Source of the DNA: Marthasterias glacialis
Taxonomy: Eukaryota > Echinodermata > Asteroidea > Forcipulatida > Asteriidae
Reading direction: 5' to 3'
Length of the DNA stretch: 64,000 bases
Assembly: GCA_911728455.2 (NCBI GenBank)
Contig: OU452229.1
Location: 5,077,574 to 5,141,573, forward strand
How positions within the stretch are numbered: position 1 is the first letter of the stretch; every line of letters starts with the position of its first letter. A model generated the notes under the pieces. The model saw nothing but the letters and a program-made list of their open reading frames with translations. It did no database searches and was not told where the DNA came from. A program made the position numbers and the translations under genes. This document shows, piece by piece, positions 48,991 through 60,372 of the stretch.

Positions 48991-50379
48991 CCTTCTTCTT
49001 AGCAGTGTCTCTCTTCCCCCTTGAGAGAAATGGACATGATTGAAAATGCTTGCAGTCTGTGCATAGGGTTTTTTCTTTCACCCCAGAATTGATAGCACAG
49101 AATGTGCGACTACAAAGAAAATGTTTACATGAAGTACAATGTTCGTGATGAGCATGTAAATAGTATTGAATTTTGATCAAAGGAAGGTGCAGGGTGTGTG
49201 TATTATTCTGGCGATGATTGAGGAGAAAGACATTTTCAGTGGCCTCAGCTAATTTGATTTTCAGCGTCCCCTTCTCTGTGCGTGGGAATATTTTACATGT
49301 AAATGGTTTTCGGTGCTGAATAAATGTAGAGTATTCGATCGCGTTATGGACTGAGATTATATGCTAAATTTGTTTTGTTGTAGAAATGTTGAATATAAAT
49401 AGGCACTAGCATGTGAATACATGTACCTGACAACAGAAAGAAAAAGCATCAACGCATTGATAGTTGTCTATTTATGAGCTTGCCCACACTGGAAATATCA
49501 ATATTAGAATGCAAGATCAATGAAGAATGAAACAATGAGCACTATAGAAATCATACACATATGCTGATGAAGGATTGTGGTTCCTTGTAAATTGGGATAA
49601 AGTAACCCAGTTATTTATGAGTTATCATGATTGTTGAGAAATATCTTAACGCAAAATGATGAATGCTGGAAATTATTGTGCTATCAAATCGTGAATGCTA
49701 CAAGTTCTGGGTCTGAATACTAAGAATGATGTGAGGTGATTAATTATTATTAGTTTATGCAACAGGGAAATTATGAAATTGGAAAAACTTAGAATTCAAG
49801 TATAAATAGTTTAATTGAAATAACATGAAATTGTAAAGGCAGGAAATAATACAGTGAAAATATTAGAAACATTGACGACATAAATTTCGTTACTTATTTC
49901 GCAACCTTAGGCTTGACTATAATAAGTATGACTGCAACTCCAACATATGTTATACCTTTAAGAAATTAAGATAATCCAATTGGACGTAAACTAGTGCAAC
50001 CAGCTCAATTAGACCACTAGTACAGTCTCTGTCTCGATGGAAGGTCCTACCCCTTTGGGGTTATAAGAGGAGCCGTTTGATTGGCCAGTACCTGGAGACA
50101 GGAAGTGTGAATATGTGACCGTAGGGGTGGCGGGGAAATTGGAGGGGTGTCAGGGAATAAGAGTGTGAGATGAAATCATATACTCAGGTCAGCCAGGGAG
50201 ATGTGTTAAAGTATCCTTGTGGGGGGGGGGGGGTCAGGCCCTGAAAGATGATAGCTTTACATTAGCGGAGTGATCATATAATAAGACGGGATATATATCA
50301 TTAATATTATACTCCTTGCTGGTCTGTCGTAAGGAAGTCTGTTTTCTTCGCAGAAATTACGGCCGATAGGCAAAAACAT

Positions 50380-50412
50380 ATATATCCATATATACATATA
50401 TATATATATATT
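50380..50412. repeat. (AT)n/(ATAC)n microsatellite
   Basis: A run of TATATA-type dinucleotides, immediately left of the TTAA-type MITE. Confidence 0.8.
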
Positions 50413-50418
50413 ATTTAA

Positions 50419-50917
50419 AACCCCAGCTCAACATTGGTAAGAAGGAAAAACATTAATGTCTGTGCGTAAGGAAGTCTGTTTTCTTATTTCAGGGTTCTCC
50501 TCATGCACAAGCTAGCCGATACGCAGAAATCACGGCCGTTAAGCAAAAAAAAGAATGTTATTTGAAGGCCCAGCTAAGATGGAAAAATATAAATGTTCAC
50601 AGATTTACATATACCTTACATGATATAAAGATAATGATGGTAGAAATCTTTCCTTGAAATATTTCTGCCTAAAGTGATATCGGTTTTTTGAATAATATAT
50701 GAAATAAGATCCAAACTTAATTTTCGTCTCAGTGAGACGAAAACTCTGCCTATAGGAATGTGTACAGAAATGCTGAATGCATTTTGACCGTTTTTTTTCA
50801 GAAATGAAACGACGAAATGAGCTGACATTTTCACAGGTTGGTTTTATTACAAATATCTTGATTTGTGCAAAAGAATGGCAGCATTTACAGTCAGTTTACC
50901 AATGTTGAGCTGGGACT
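50419..50917. mobile_element. TTAA-type MITE, copy 2, with perfect TTAA flanks
   Basis: Ends AACCCCAGCTCAACATTGGT and ACCAATGTTGAGCTGGGACT are inverted repeats flanked by TTAA at 50415-50418 and 50918-50921. Interior blocks such as AAATGAGCTGACATTTTCAC and TTTGTGCAAAAGAATGGCAG match copy 1 (13174-13541) in reverse. About 85 bases near 50480-50565 (with GCTAGCCGATACGCAGAAAT) resemble repeat family X and look like an insertion into this copy. Confidence 0.82.
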
Positions 50918-50944
50918 TTAATTCACCAAAAATTCTAACAGAAA

Positions 50945-51113
50945 ACTATTTTAAATGCTCCAGATTGCACTGTTAGAGCTTTTCAAACCAAACAAAAAAT
51001 CAAATAAAAACCTTCCGAGGACCTGGGTTTCAAATTCGGGGTGCTTCAGCCACGCTGGCAAAGTTTGGATCCAGAATGCCCCACAGTTTTGAAAAAAAAA
51101 AACCTGGGGAGAA
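50945..51113. repeat. Dispersed repeat family X, copy 2
   Basis: It contains ATGCTCCAGATTGCACTG, GAGGACCTGGGTTTCAAATT and CCTGGGGAGAAACCC, all of which occur in the same order at 59150-59312 and inverted at 9943-10100. No ORF of note. Confidence 0.7.
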
Positions 51114-51573
51114 ACCCTTTATTTCATTTTTCAATTTGAATCATACTTAGGGGCCATTTAGAATAACCAAAGTCATATACTCCCCATTCACATGGACAAC
51201 GTGTATTTGTACATTAGGTAGCTGATCACTGCAAACGCAATATTTCTAAAAAGAAGAATTTCTGTCGACGCCCCTTTTTTTCCAAACTTATGCTTAGACA
51301 GCTGTGTCATGCACTTCAAACATTAATTATTATCTTCCAGTACGTGCTAATCCTCCTCTCAGCTTGCTCAGATGGGAGGTTGATACGCCAAATCATACTC
51401 CCAGTTTTACTATTTCACTGATACGTCACGTTCCGTATAAGAACAGTGCAAAACAGCGCTCTAAATTTTTCACGTTGCACATGCTGCTCGCCGTGAAATA
51501 ACGCTCTAAAATTTTAACTGTGCAAGTTGTTTGTTTTGATGAAGGGGTATGAAACTGGCCGGAAGATAAATTC

Positions 51574-51709
51574 GTTATCACAGGCACGCTCGTGGAATTT
51601 GAAAAAATATAGCGCTTTCTGCGTCCCATATCCCACGAGAGGCCTCCTGGGATATGGGACGCAGAAGCGCTATATTTTTCCGTATTCCACTGGCGCTTGT
51701 GTTATAACT
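51574..51709. repeat. Long inverted repeat with a near-perfect 33-bp stem
   Basis: The core arms (51602-51635 and 51648-51679) pair over AAATATAGCGCTT and TGCGTCCCATATCCCA with one unpaired base; the loop is 12 bases (51636-51647). Weaker pairing continues outward through the TGGAAT/ATTCCA blocks. It is most likely a palindromic MITE. A microRNA-type hairpin is less likely given the symmetry and lack of bulges. Confidence 0.75.
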
Positions 51710-51971
51710 AATAACATTCATAAAAACTACAAAATTACTATTTTAGTAACACCATGTAGCAATCCAAAGCGAGTCCTGTCATTCTGTGCATCTTTTTAAA
51801 AAATCTGTTAATGAAAGGTCTCCTTGGAAAAATAAAGAAACTAAAACAAGACAGATTTACTAATTATCAGTACAAGCACTAAGACTGGAGAGTTTGCAAA
51901 CATTGTACATTTACATAGTATGATGGTTTACTTTTTATTATGGGTACGTGTAGTTCATACATGCAGTGTTA

Positions 51972-52128
51972 TAAGGCCGTTTACGAAATCACGGCTTGAG
52001 CTTGGGCTCCGGCTTGGGCTCCGTCCGCCTGTTTGAATCTCTATAAGGAAAGCACACGTTTAAAAAAATAACTGACAAGAGTCTAAGCCCAAGCCCAAGC
52101 CCAAGTCGTGGTTTCGTAAACGGCCATA
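51972..52128. mobile_element. MITE with TA-flanked AGGCCGTTTACGAAATCACG ends
   Basis: The left arm AGGCCGTTTACGAAATCACG then GCTTGAGCTTGGGC, and the right arm (reverse complement TGGCCGTTTACGAAACCACG then ACTTGGGCTTGGGC), are long inverted repeats. TA lies on each outer side, compatible with a Tc1/mariner-type duplication. The inner arms hold GCTTGG/CCAAGC repeats. Non-coding. Confidence 0.75.
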
Positions 52129-52359
52129 GTTCAGCAGCCATGTTGACTGACGTTCACTTGTGAGTGGTGAACATCATCAGGGAAAATGAACATTTCAGGA
52201 AATTGAGAAGGGTTTGCTGATGGGTTTGGAGTGGTTTCCATGGAGATGAAGAGTTAGTCTGATAATCTGGGGATCTTGTTCAACTCCCTTGTCCAGACAA
52301 TGCAGGAGGACTTGGCACAAAAAAAATAATCAAAAAATGGCTGATGACACTTGCGGCCT

Positions 52360-52520
52360 CAAATATTGTGATTTCAGAGTCCGAGGCATTTTGGATTCAA
52401 GTGATTTCAGTGAAATTTGTGATTAAAGTGATTTCAGTGAAACTAGTGATTTCAATGAAATTAGTGATTTCAGAACCCGAGGTATTTTGGATTAAGGTGA
52501 TTTCGGTGAAAATTAGTGAT
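52360..52520. repeat. Imperfect tandem repeat of GTGATTTCAGTGAAA units
   Basis: About seven units of GTGATTTCAGTGAAATTA-like sequence (14-18 bp), with a higher-order unit that repeats GAGGYATTTTGGATT at about 52383 and 52481. A short minisatellite; the apparent ORF through it is a by-product of the repeat. Confidence 0.8.
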
Positions 52521-54436
52521 AGGATGAGATAAATTAAACAGACTGTATATAATAATTTAGTTCGTTATTCAAAAGTAGGTCAACGCTCAAACCTGTATGC
52601 CGTTCATTAATCTTCGGCTTGCTATTGTGACAGAAGTGTTATTGTGACATGAACATGTACATCTCCATTAATTAATTGAAACCCTTACCGTCTGGGCAGT
52701 TTGGCTAGCATGCGGCTTCAATCCTCCCACACCCTCTTCTCCTATGTCACTCCACACCAAATTGTTTAGACTTGGAAATGATTAGATGAGATTGGTATGC
52801 CTGACCTTGTGATAAGCAATTGTTTTGGGGGTCTACTAGCCCCCAGCCCATCACTTTGAAAAATTTGATACAGAAGGATTTGGGACTGATTTATTTATTT
52901 ATTTTTTTTTATGTAGAAAGTTCTTTGAATTGCCTAGCATCTCAGTTTCAAAAAATGTCGTCTTCCTGCTCATGTTTTCCACCCAAGTATGTGTTGTTTA
53001 ATCCCCGCTTTGCTTGTTGCTATGCAATACGCGTGTTGACGCCTTTAGCAGTGTTATAAGTCGATTGATGATTGTGCAATAGCAGTGAAAATGAGACCCT
53101 TTGACATTCTCCATTTGGGAACTCGCTCCGTTACCCCGGTGCAGTGTTCCCCCTCCTTCTTTTATACGAGTGCATATCAAATAAAAGCATCACTTCCTTT
53201 TGAGGAGAGAGGACAAACTGTGTTTTCAACAGGTTGAATAGGGGGGGACTGTATCATATCCACCGACACCCCCCTCAGCGTTGCAATAAAAATGCTTCGT
53301 CTTCTTATTACGGCACGCACATTACCCGCCATACTGGGCTGTTTTTTACCTGTCGTTGTTCATTCACCTTCTTGCGTTCAATCCTGATTCGATTATCTCC
53401 CTTGCAGGACAGCTAGTCCTTTGATAATTCAATAATACCTTCGCCTGAATAAACAAGATGGCTTCTTAAGGCTTGGGGAACAGGTGACAGTATTGGCAAA
53501 AGTAGGGGCTTGGAGAAGGGTGAACGAATGCCGACAACACACACAAAAAAAAAAAAAAAAAATACATAGTACAAGAGCCTCCAATTTTTTTCCCTGCGCT
53601 GTTGTTGTACGTGCATTCTGTCAAAATTACAATCTCTGGTAATGGTTTGAGGGTAGGCTTTTGTTAAATTACAAATTTACACCATTCTGAGAATACGGTA
53701 AATGTACCTACATGTACATGTATGTGTGTTGTAAAGTTGATATCATTCGCCATACATAAGGTACATGCACATGGACATTCATTAAAGTCGTTGCTTACAA
53801 CTTTACAAAGACATTTCGAATGAAAGAGTATGTTTTGTTGAACTGGTTACTCAGTACTTTAAGAAAAAGGTATCTAGGAATCATTATTCAGAAGCATTCA
53901 TAAGCTAAATGTTAAACCTATTACATGTATCACATGCATGTACATGTATTTCATTGATTATCATCAGAATCATGAGAATTCCACATGCCCAGTTTTTTAT
54001 CAAATACCGGCATTCGCCTGACTGAATATTCACTTCTACATGAAAATGGAGGATATTTGCCAAAATTACCGGCACTACTCAAAGAAGCATCTTGTATTCC
54101 CGAAATTTTTTTAATCAGTTATTTTCTAGCAGACCTATGTGAACCATTGTAAAACAAATATTTGGATCAAGTATTTGTTACAACAGCTGGTGCTATCGAG
54201 ACTTCAAGTACTGCAACATGGAAGTTGATGAAGTTGCTAGGAGAGTTGTAAATGGAACATAAATATACCGGCCCAATGGTCAAGTACACACAGTGTCTCG
54301 ATCTGGCGACTGGGGTTAATGCCTTCATTTCATAAACTCTTTACATGTGTAATGCCCAGTAACTAGACTTGAATAACACCACTGCATTCTATCTGGGAGT
54401 GAGTTTTAACCAGTTCCCTCCTGGAATCTTCCATTT

Positions 54437-54625
54437 TTTTTCCCGTCCAGCTTGGCGGGATTGTTTTTTTCATTTTTCTTTGAGAGTACCGCTGGCACAA
54501 AGAAACCTTGACTTGACAAAGCCAAGAGAACAAAGATTCTCTTTGAAGCACTGGGATTTGTTGTTTCTTTATTGAGAAAATGTCTAATTCTTGCATCATG
54601 AAATGTAAAACCTTGGCTGTGAGAA
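54437..54625. repeat. Dispersed repeat family Y, copy 1
   Basis: A nearly identical block (CTGGCACAAAGAAACCTTGA, then CTTGACAAAGCCAAGAGAAC and AAAGATTCTCTTT) recurs at 60440-60510. Weaker similarity before and after covers about 190 bases, including AAACCTTGGCTGTGAG at the end. Confidence 0.75.
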
Positions 54626-54756
54626 TCCACGACCAAGTCTGAAAACTTGGTTCACGCAGAATAAATTTAATATTCTGTGGATTATTTGTTTCAAAAACAG
54701 TTTTCTTAAAATAAGAATTAAACGAAAAAAGAACAGACTGTATGGAGAAGATTATC

Positions 54757-54982
54757 GGAGACGTGACATTTCAGACTTTTATCTGAACTTGGACTCTTTT
54801 ATGTCTGCCTCGTGAAAAAAAGTAGTTATGAAGGGATGCTGCTATTTTTATTTTCTTCTCTAGTGCTGAGGATACTGTTCCCAGAAGCTCCTTGAAATCC
54901 GTAACTCCAGGGGTTACCAAAAGGCAGAAATGCCATTCTTCCCATATACCTCCTAGAATTTGGAGCATGGTTTGAGATGTTT
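54757..54982. repeat. Dispersed repeat family Z, copy 2
   Basis: It matches 48734-48990 in the same orientation, with GTGCTGAGGATACTGTTCCC, CTTGAAATCCGTAACTCC and TACCTCCTAGAATTTGGAGC. Moderately diverged. Confidence 0.65.
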
Positions 54983-55743
54983 CAATCAGTGGTGACTCCC
55001 ATCCCTGCATGTTTATAGAATTTCAATGTTTATCTCTTTTTTTCTCCAGTTATCATGGTATTTCTTTAAAAAAGAAAGGAACAAAAAAACATTTATTAGA
55101 AAGAAGCAGTTGGTGGATGTCAGGTGTACTTTCGGATATTAACCTTGCTATTAGGTTATTACGAACATACACTCTACACAATCCTTTAAAGGCAAAATGT
55201 CCACTATTTTCTTCCTGGTCCGCTGGTTTTGTCATAATCTCTGGATTTGCGGATGACAAATGACAATAATGATGAATCATTTACCCATATATAGTCCAGA
55301 CTTATGCCAGGTTTAATTAGCTTCTCTCTGAGCCGGTGCTCAAAAGTGCAATCCTCTTGTTGCAATTCACTTTCCCACATCAGAAGGACACTTAAATAGC
55401 GACAACTTTCAGCGTTTACTTCCTAATAAGAGATAATGAGTAGCTTGTATCATAGCTCATTAATATTCATGAACCGTGATTGATAATTGAATAATTCAAT
55501 GCTCATTAACTTAATGGAGCAGATGTGAATATGGTTTGGCATTCAGCCAAGGTCGCATCCTGCGATGAATATTGATTGATTTTTAAGCAATGAAGTTCTG
55601 CTGCACTTTATGATTGTAAAATAGTACACAAAGAACCTTATCTGCGTCTGTTGAAGTTTTTGTCTCAAATTTCCTGCTTCATAACTTTGGAAGGATAGAG
55701 AGTGAAAAGTTAAAAAAGGGGAAACCCCCTTTTGCCAGCGTGC

Positions 55744-55890
55744 AGGGCCAATTTCATAGAGTTGCTCATGCAGAAAATCTTGCTGAACAAATTTAAGCGA
55801 AGCAAAAAATGAGCAGGATACCAGTCTCAAGTGCTACACGTGACATGGTATTTTCGGCTGGTAACCTAAATCCGGTAAGCATAATCATTT
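55744..55890. mobile_element. TGCTTAAGCA-family MITE, truncated copy
   Basis: It begins AGGGCCAATTTCATAGAGTT and contains GACATGGTATTTTCGGCTGG with GTAACC, as in 32425-32623. The right end is replaced by the duplicated block that begins at 55881. Confidence 0.65.
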
Positions 55891-56440
55891 TGTGCTTTAT
55901 GTTGGCTATTGTTTACTTTGCTGGTGGAAATATTGCTCAGAAGGAGATGTTAGCGTCTAGCTGGGTTTAGCACAAATGGTGTTCAACAGTAGGTGTTCTT
56001 GTAGTTTTGAAAACAGATGTGCATCATTAGTAATTAACTTTCAAGTACAACAGACTAGTCGTTGTTTGGTCAAACACAAAGCTTCAACATTTTGGTCAAT
56101 TCTTACAACTCTGAAAATTGAAACTGTACCTTGTATTCCCCTGTACCATAATGTTTAAAAAGGAAATGGTTTTTACAAACAAACAAGAACTGGAATGACC
56201 ATCAATGAAATTATAAACTCTCACAGGGAAATAATTACCAAAACAAAAATTATAATCATTTTGTGCTTTATGTTGGCTATTGTTTACTTTGCTGGTGGAA
56301 ATATTGCTCAGAAGGAGATGTTCCCCTGTACCATAATGTTTAAAAAGGAAATGGTTTTTACAAACAAACAAGAACTGGAATGACCATCAATGAAATTATA
56401 AACTCTCACAGGGAAATAATTACCAAAACAAAAATTATAA
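55881..56440 (+). repeat. Interspersed duplication: 71-bp block A twice, 120-bp block B twice (A...B-A-B)
   Basis: Block A (55881-55951, copied at 56252-56322) and block B (56136-56255, copied at 56321-56440) look identical by eye within each pair. The B copies are 185 bp apart and the second A lies between them, giving a B-A-B unit, while the first A sits 184 bp upstream of B. The identity means the rearrangement is recent, or an assembly artefact. No coding sequence. Confidence 0.9.
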
Positions 56441-57591
56441 ACAAGATTTAAAAATCAGAATTAAAAAAAAATAACGATTGTTATCATTGTAAATGATTAA
56501 GAGAATTACCAATAGCTGCCAGGTGTATAGCCACAAATATACGAAACTAGTCAGTCGTTAGAATTTCACTGAATAATAGAGGTGAGATTTCCACGCAGAC
56601 ATTTCTAGCAGTCTATCTTTAAACTCTTTCAAGTTGGAGGGAGCGGACTCTGTGTCATCCTTCAAACATGTCTTGTATTTTCCTTGAACTGAAAGTAGAA
56701 TATCACCATCATCTGTGTTATCTCTTCTGCTCACTGTGTGGGAGGATGTAGTCTTGTGTAATCCCTCCATTAAAACCAGATAAGAATCTTAATCTCGCTC
56801 TTAATCCTGGCAAGTACAATGTACACTTCAAGTCGTAGGTATGTTCCTTCCTCAATTGGACAGTGGACAATCTTGATTTTTTTTGTCCCCTTCAAATTAA
56901 GAATTCATGCATTTTTGCATGAACTCGCCGAGAATTATTCATGCAATCTACCAGATCATGCATATTTGATAAAGATCTAAGATTACACGGAGAAGTTGGC
57001 TTGCATACTTTATCAGAATCAATATTCAGAGAGTTGAGCGCTCTATTTCTCCATGCACACCTTTTCCGACGGTGGGTGGACTGTTGTCATAGTTGAAGGA
57101 AATTACAACTAACTTCATATTATACCAAATTGAACGAGAAGTGTCTGCAAAAACTGTTCATAATGTGTAATGTGCTCTTCACAAACTTCATTCAAGTCCA
57201 ATGAATAATTTGAAGAATGTTAATCTGTCAAATATGCCAAGTTAGATATTTTGAAGCGCATTTGCAAAGCAGTTTTGCGACCAATCCTTCCACATTGACG
57301 TTGTACTTCAGTTGGATGAAGCCTTTTTGAGTTTATTCTTTCTTTGTATGCTTCACTGTCTTGAGAATTACAGTCCTCTCTCTGACAAAGAGTCAAAAAA
57401 AGGAGCAACTTCAAGGCCCCAGTGAATCCTGTTGGTTAGTCTGACGTCTATACAGCATAAACCACGCCCACTTCGCACGTGTCGGCTCCAAACATCATCC
57501 GAAGCCCCATTGCGAATGCACTGGCCAACATTTTCCACGACGATTTGCGCAAGAGCTAACTCGGCTGGCTGGGTGCAATGTAATGCATTAT

Positions 57592-57769
57592 CAGGCCTGA
57601 TTGCTTCGTCTTGAAAGGTCAGGGGCATCAAGGCATTCTTCTTGTTGACAAAGGGCACCTCTATGAGGAAATTGTAAATTTGGACTGGAACATTTCAAGG
57701 GCACCAAGGCAATGACCAAGGGCAACGGAGGCAATTGCCTCCGTTGCCCTTTGAGAAGTATCAGGCCTG
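57592..57769 (-). mobile_element. CAGGCCTGAT MITE, full copy
   Basis: Complete from CAGGCCTGATTGCTTCGTCT to GAAGTATCAGGCCTG, 178 bp. The internal GGCAATTGCCTCCGTTGCCC palindrome is intact. The flanks show no clear target duplication. Confidence 0.85.
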
Positions 57770-59040
57770 CCGGATGATTATGTGTTGTGCAGACACTAAA
57801 TCTTCTCATTAATGTCCTCTATTTTAAGAAACTTGTCTAAGCATAAAACAAAGTCTTTAGGTTAGATTTACACACAAAGGAATGCAAGCTTTGGAACCGG
57901 AAGTAAGCGAAACGTATGCAAATGCTACAAAAGCGTGCGCGTTTGACGCCATGATTTACCAACAGGATATCTGTGAGGTGAGAGCTTACAGAAACACTGA
58001 TATTTTGTCGTGTGCCCGGCAAAAGGGAAAGTTCCCAGTAAAAGGATGTTAGCAATTTATGTTAAAATTTGTGTTTCAAGAATTATGAGTGGAAAAGTTT
58101 GGTAAATTTGTTGCCATACAAAAGTCATTCTAGAAAGGTTAAATTCTGCATGGGGAATGGGGAAACATGTCTTCAGGGTAATTCTAGCAAAACAAAATAT
58201 TAAAAATGACATATTTTTCATGTCAGGAGCCATTTGTTGCTTACGTCCTTTTGTTCCTGGGACGAACCACTTTATGTTCCCGGCAAAAGTTTGCCGGGCA
58301 CACGACGATTTTTGTGTGACCTAACGCACAGTTTCAGATAAAGAGAAACTGCTAAACAAGCTTCTGTGCCCGTGGTCGTAAAAGTCAGTCTGATGACCAC
58401 GAAAAATTAAGAGTTTTTATACGTCAGTTATAAGCATTAAACTCCTCTATTTATTCTCCGAGTCTAAATGCAGTAATAACTAACCAACAGATGATCTGGT
58501 CATACACTTATTTCCCCGTAAAGCACGACATATTCAAATGCAATTTTCTTCTGGTTGATGTTTTCTCCAGTCAGGATTCTTGATGCGCTGATAAAAAAAA
58601 AAAAAAAATTATCTCTGCCATCGTGCATTCCACACTAACCCAATTCCGTCCTGGCCTTTGTGGATATGCCGCCTAATGGTACCGCTTGTCTGTCTCGGAC
58701 AGCCCTGCGCTGTATATTCGCCTGTTTGGAAGATTTTGCTCATCAAACTATCCACACTCTCTTCAAGATGATTTGAGAGATCTGCTGTAGCTCCGCTGTT
58801 GGGAGTGAAAAGTTAATCGGGTGGAAGTTATTGCCGTATTTTCTCAAAAACGGGGAAGAGGCTTGTTTATATATAAAACATGGTTGTACATACTCCGAGG
58901 CTGAAGATGGATATACTAAGATAAAGATGCATCTCAGGATGGACTTTTTACAGACTTTTTTTCCCACTGAGACTTGGACAATCACAATTGTCAAGAAGCC
59001 GTAAGGTTTTTACCCATGCATTAGCTAGTATGATCTTGAC

Positions 59041-59312
59041 GATACCCGTGAATTGCAGGCCGATACGCAAACAAGAAATAATAACAATTTCTTTATCTGT
59101 TACAGATTTAGATCGACTTCATAAAAATCACAAAATAAAACCATTTTAAGATGCTCCAGATTGCACAGTAGAGCTTTTGAAACCAAACATAAACATCAAG
59201 ATAAAAATATTCAGAGGACCTGCTTTCCATTCAGCGTGCTTCGGACAAACTTGCCAAATTTGGGTCCAGAAGGCCCCACAGTTTTTTGAAAAAAACTTGG
59301 GGAGAACCCTGA
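59041..59312. repeat. Dispersed repeat family X, copy 3
   Basis: It has GATGCTCCAGATTGCACAG, GAGGACCTGCTTTCCATTCA and CCCACAGTTTTTTG with CTTGGGGAGAACCCTG, matching 50945-51113 and, inverted, 9943-10200. The left part (GCAGGCCGATACGCAAACAA) also resembles 50515-50530. Confidence 0.7.
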
Positions 59313-59562
59313 GGTAAAAGTCTCTTCACATGCAACTTTTGTCAAAAAAGTTACCAAACATTTATCTTTTTATTAAGATGATGCCAACTGAATTCCTTCT
59401 TGATAAATAAACATCAGTAAATAAATCATATTATTTGAGTCCTTTTTTAAAAGGCGTAACAGTTTAATACACGTAATAATTGCATTGGGACAGAGAATAT
59501 TATTTTGATTTCATTTACCCCTACACTGATGTGTGATACTGAGAAGCACCTGAGTCCTGCAG

Positions 59563-59638
59563 GGTACGCTCGTTGGTCTACTGGTAAGACATCTACTCTA
59601 GAATGGCAAGGTCATGGGTCCGAATCCCACCTGAGTAT
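59563..59638 (+). mobile_element. tRNA-derived SINE head, family 3
   Basis: GCTCGTTGGTCTACTGGTAA (A-box region) and GGGTCCGAATCCC (B box), about 38 bases apart, have the layout of a Pol III promoter. The acceptor arms do not pair, so it is not a functional tRNA. No SINE body or tail could be identified, and it ends about 170 bases before the Ig exon acceptor. Confidence 0.55.
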
Positions 59639-59810
59639 CAATTATCTAACATGGTTGATTTGTATGTGGAGGTTATATAATAAAAACAAGATTGAGAGTA
59701 TAGTACGCAATACAAGTTTACAATTTGTAAATAAACAGGGACATTGTAAAATTAAGCATTTTCTTAACCGTCATAATAAACCCTCTGTGTTTTTTCTTTG
59801 TTATCCTCAG

Positions 59811-60101
59811 ATGTTCCCGATTTTAGGTCTGTGGGTTTCCTTTCGGAACCAAACGACGTCATCGCAGTCGCAGGAAGCTCTGTAACGCTCAACTGTTCGG
59901 TAAGAACAGCCGACACAGTACCAGTCATCCGATGGACCCAAGGAACTACTCTGGTACAGGACGATCAGACCAGGACTATTATGCCCAATGGCGATTTGAG
60001 AATAGCATCGGTCTCTGCCTTTGACGAAGGTTCCTACAGGTGTAGTGCCGAGCTGGAGGAAGCTGATTTTTTTAGCAAAGTGGGAACTCTTAGTATAGCT
60101 A
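59811..60101 (+). CDS. DCC/neogenin/frazzled-type netrin receptor, exon 2 (first Ig domain)
   Basis: A 291-bp exon with a pyrimidine-rich acceptor (TTATCCTCAG, 59801-59810) and a GTAAGT donor (60102-60107), phase 1 on both sides, as is typical of Ig-domain exons. It encodes residues 43-139. The mature N-terminus is followed by FLSEPNDVIAVAGSSVTLNC, whose spacing and FLSEP/G-V-LNCS pattern match Ig1 of DCC and neogenin. The I-set landmarks are Cys71 and Cys120 (disulphide), Trp84 and the D-x-G-x-Y-x-C motif (D114-C120). N70-C-S is a possible glycosylation sequon. Ig1 is part of the horseshoe-shaped Ig1-4 unit of this receptor, outside the cell. The rest of the gene (Ig2-4, FNIII repeats, membrane segment) lies beyond the window. 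Another Ig-superfamily receptor cannot be fully excluded. Confidence 0.82.
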
Positions 60102-60372
60102 GTAAGTATTGATTGTGTAAATAATTTAGAGAGATGTACACCTCTTGCCTGTGTTAGCCTTTCCACTTATCCCCCTTAAAGGAGAACCTCAGCTCTGGAA
60201 AGTTATGCCGAGTCCTTAAACCTCAAGAATTTTACATTAAAAAGCTTCATCAGTAAGAAGGTTTCAAACTTACATTTCAAAGCACTGCCCGATAGCACTT
60301 CCAGTTTGGTTTGTGAAGACATTATTGTGACTTTTCTTTCCTTTTATCGCAATATCTTCTTAAACAGGTTGC

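Larger units (their letters stand above)
4251..59810 (+). other. Intron 1 of the DCC/neogenin-type gene (55,560 bp)
   Basis: The intron begins GTATGT at 4251 and ends with a pyrimidine-rich tract and TCCTCAG at 59804-59810. Both boundaries are phase 1 and restore one open frame. The interior is non-coding for the host and is largely repeats, annotated separately. In these stretches I see no gene and nothing I can name beyond short direct or inverted repeats and homopolymers: 4251-5630, 6090-9570, 15560-17510, 17590-19320, 24811-27020, 29570-32180, 35720-38340, 38520-46330, 52530-54430, 57770-59040. Several DNA elements and SINEs are nested or side by side, as expected for a large, tolerant intron. 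First introns of DCC/neogenin genes are also very long in vertebrates (established knowledge). Confidence 0.72.

Noticed and set aside
59563-59638. tRNA gene
   Set aside because: A- and B-box-like blocks are present, but the acceptor and anticodon stems do not pair; a SINE head is the better reading.
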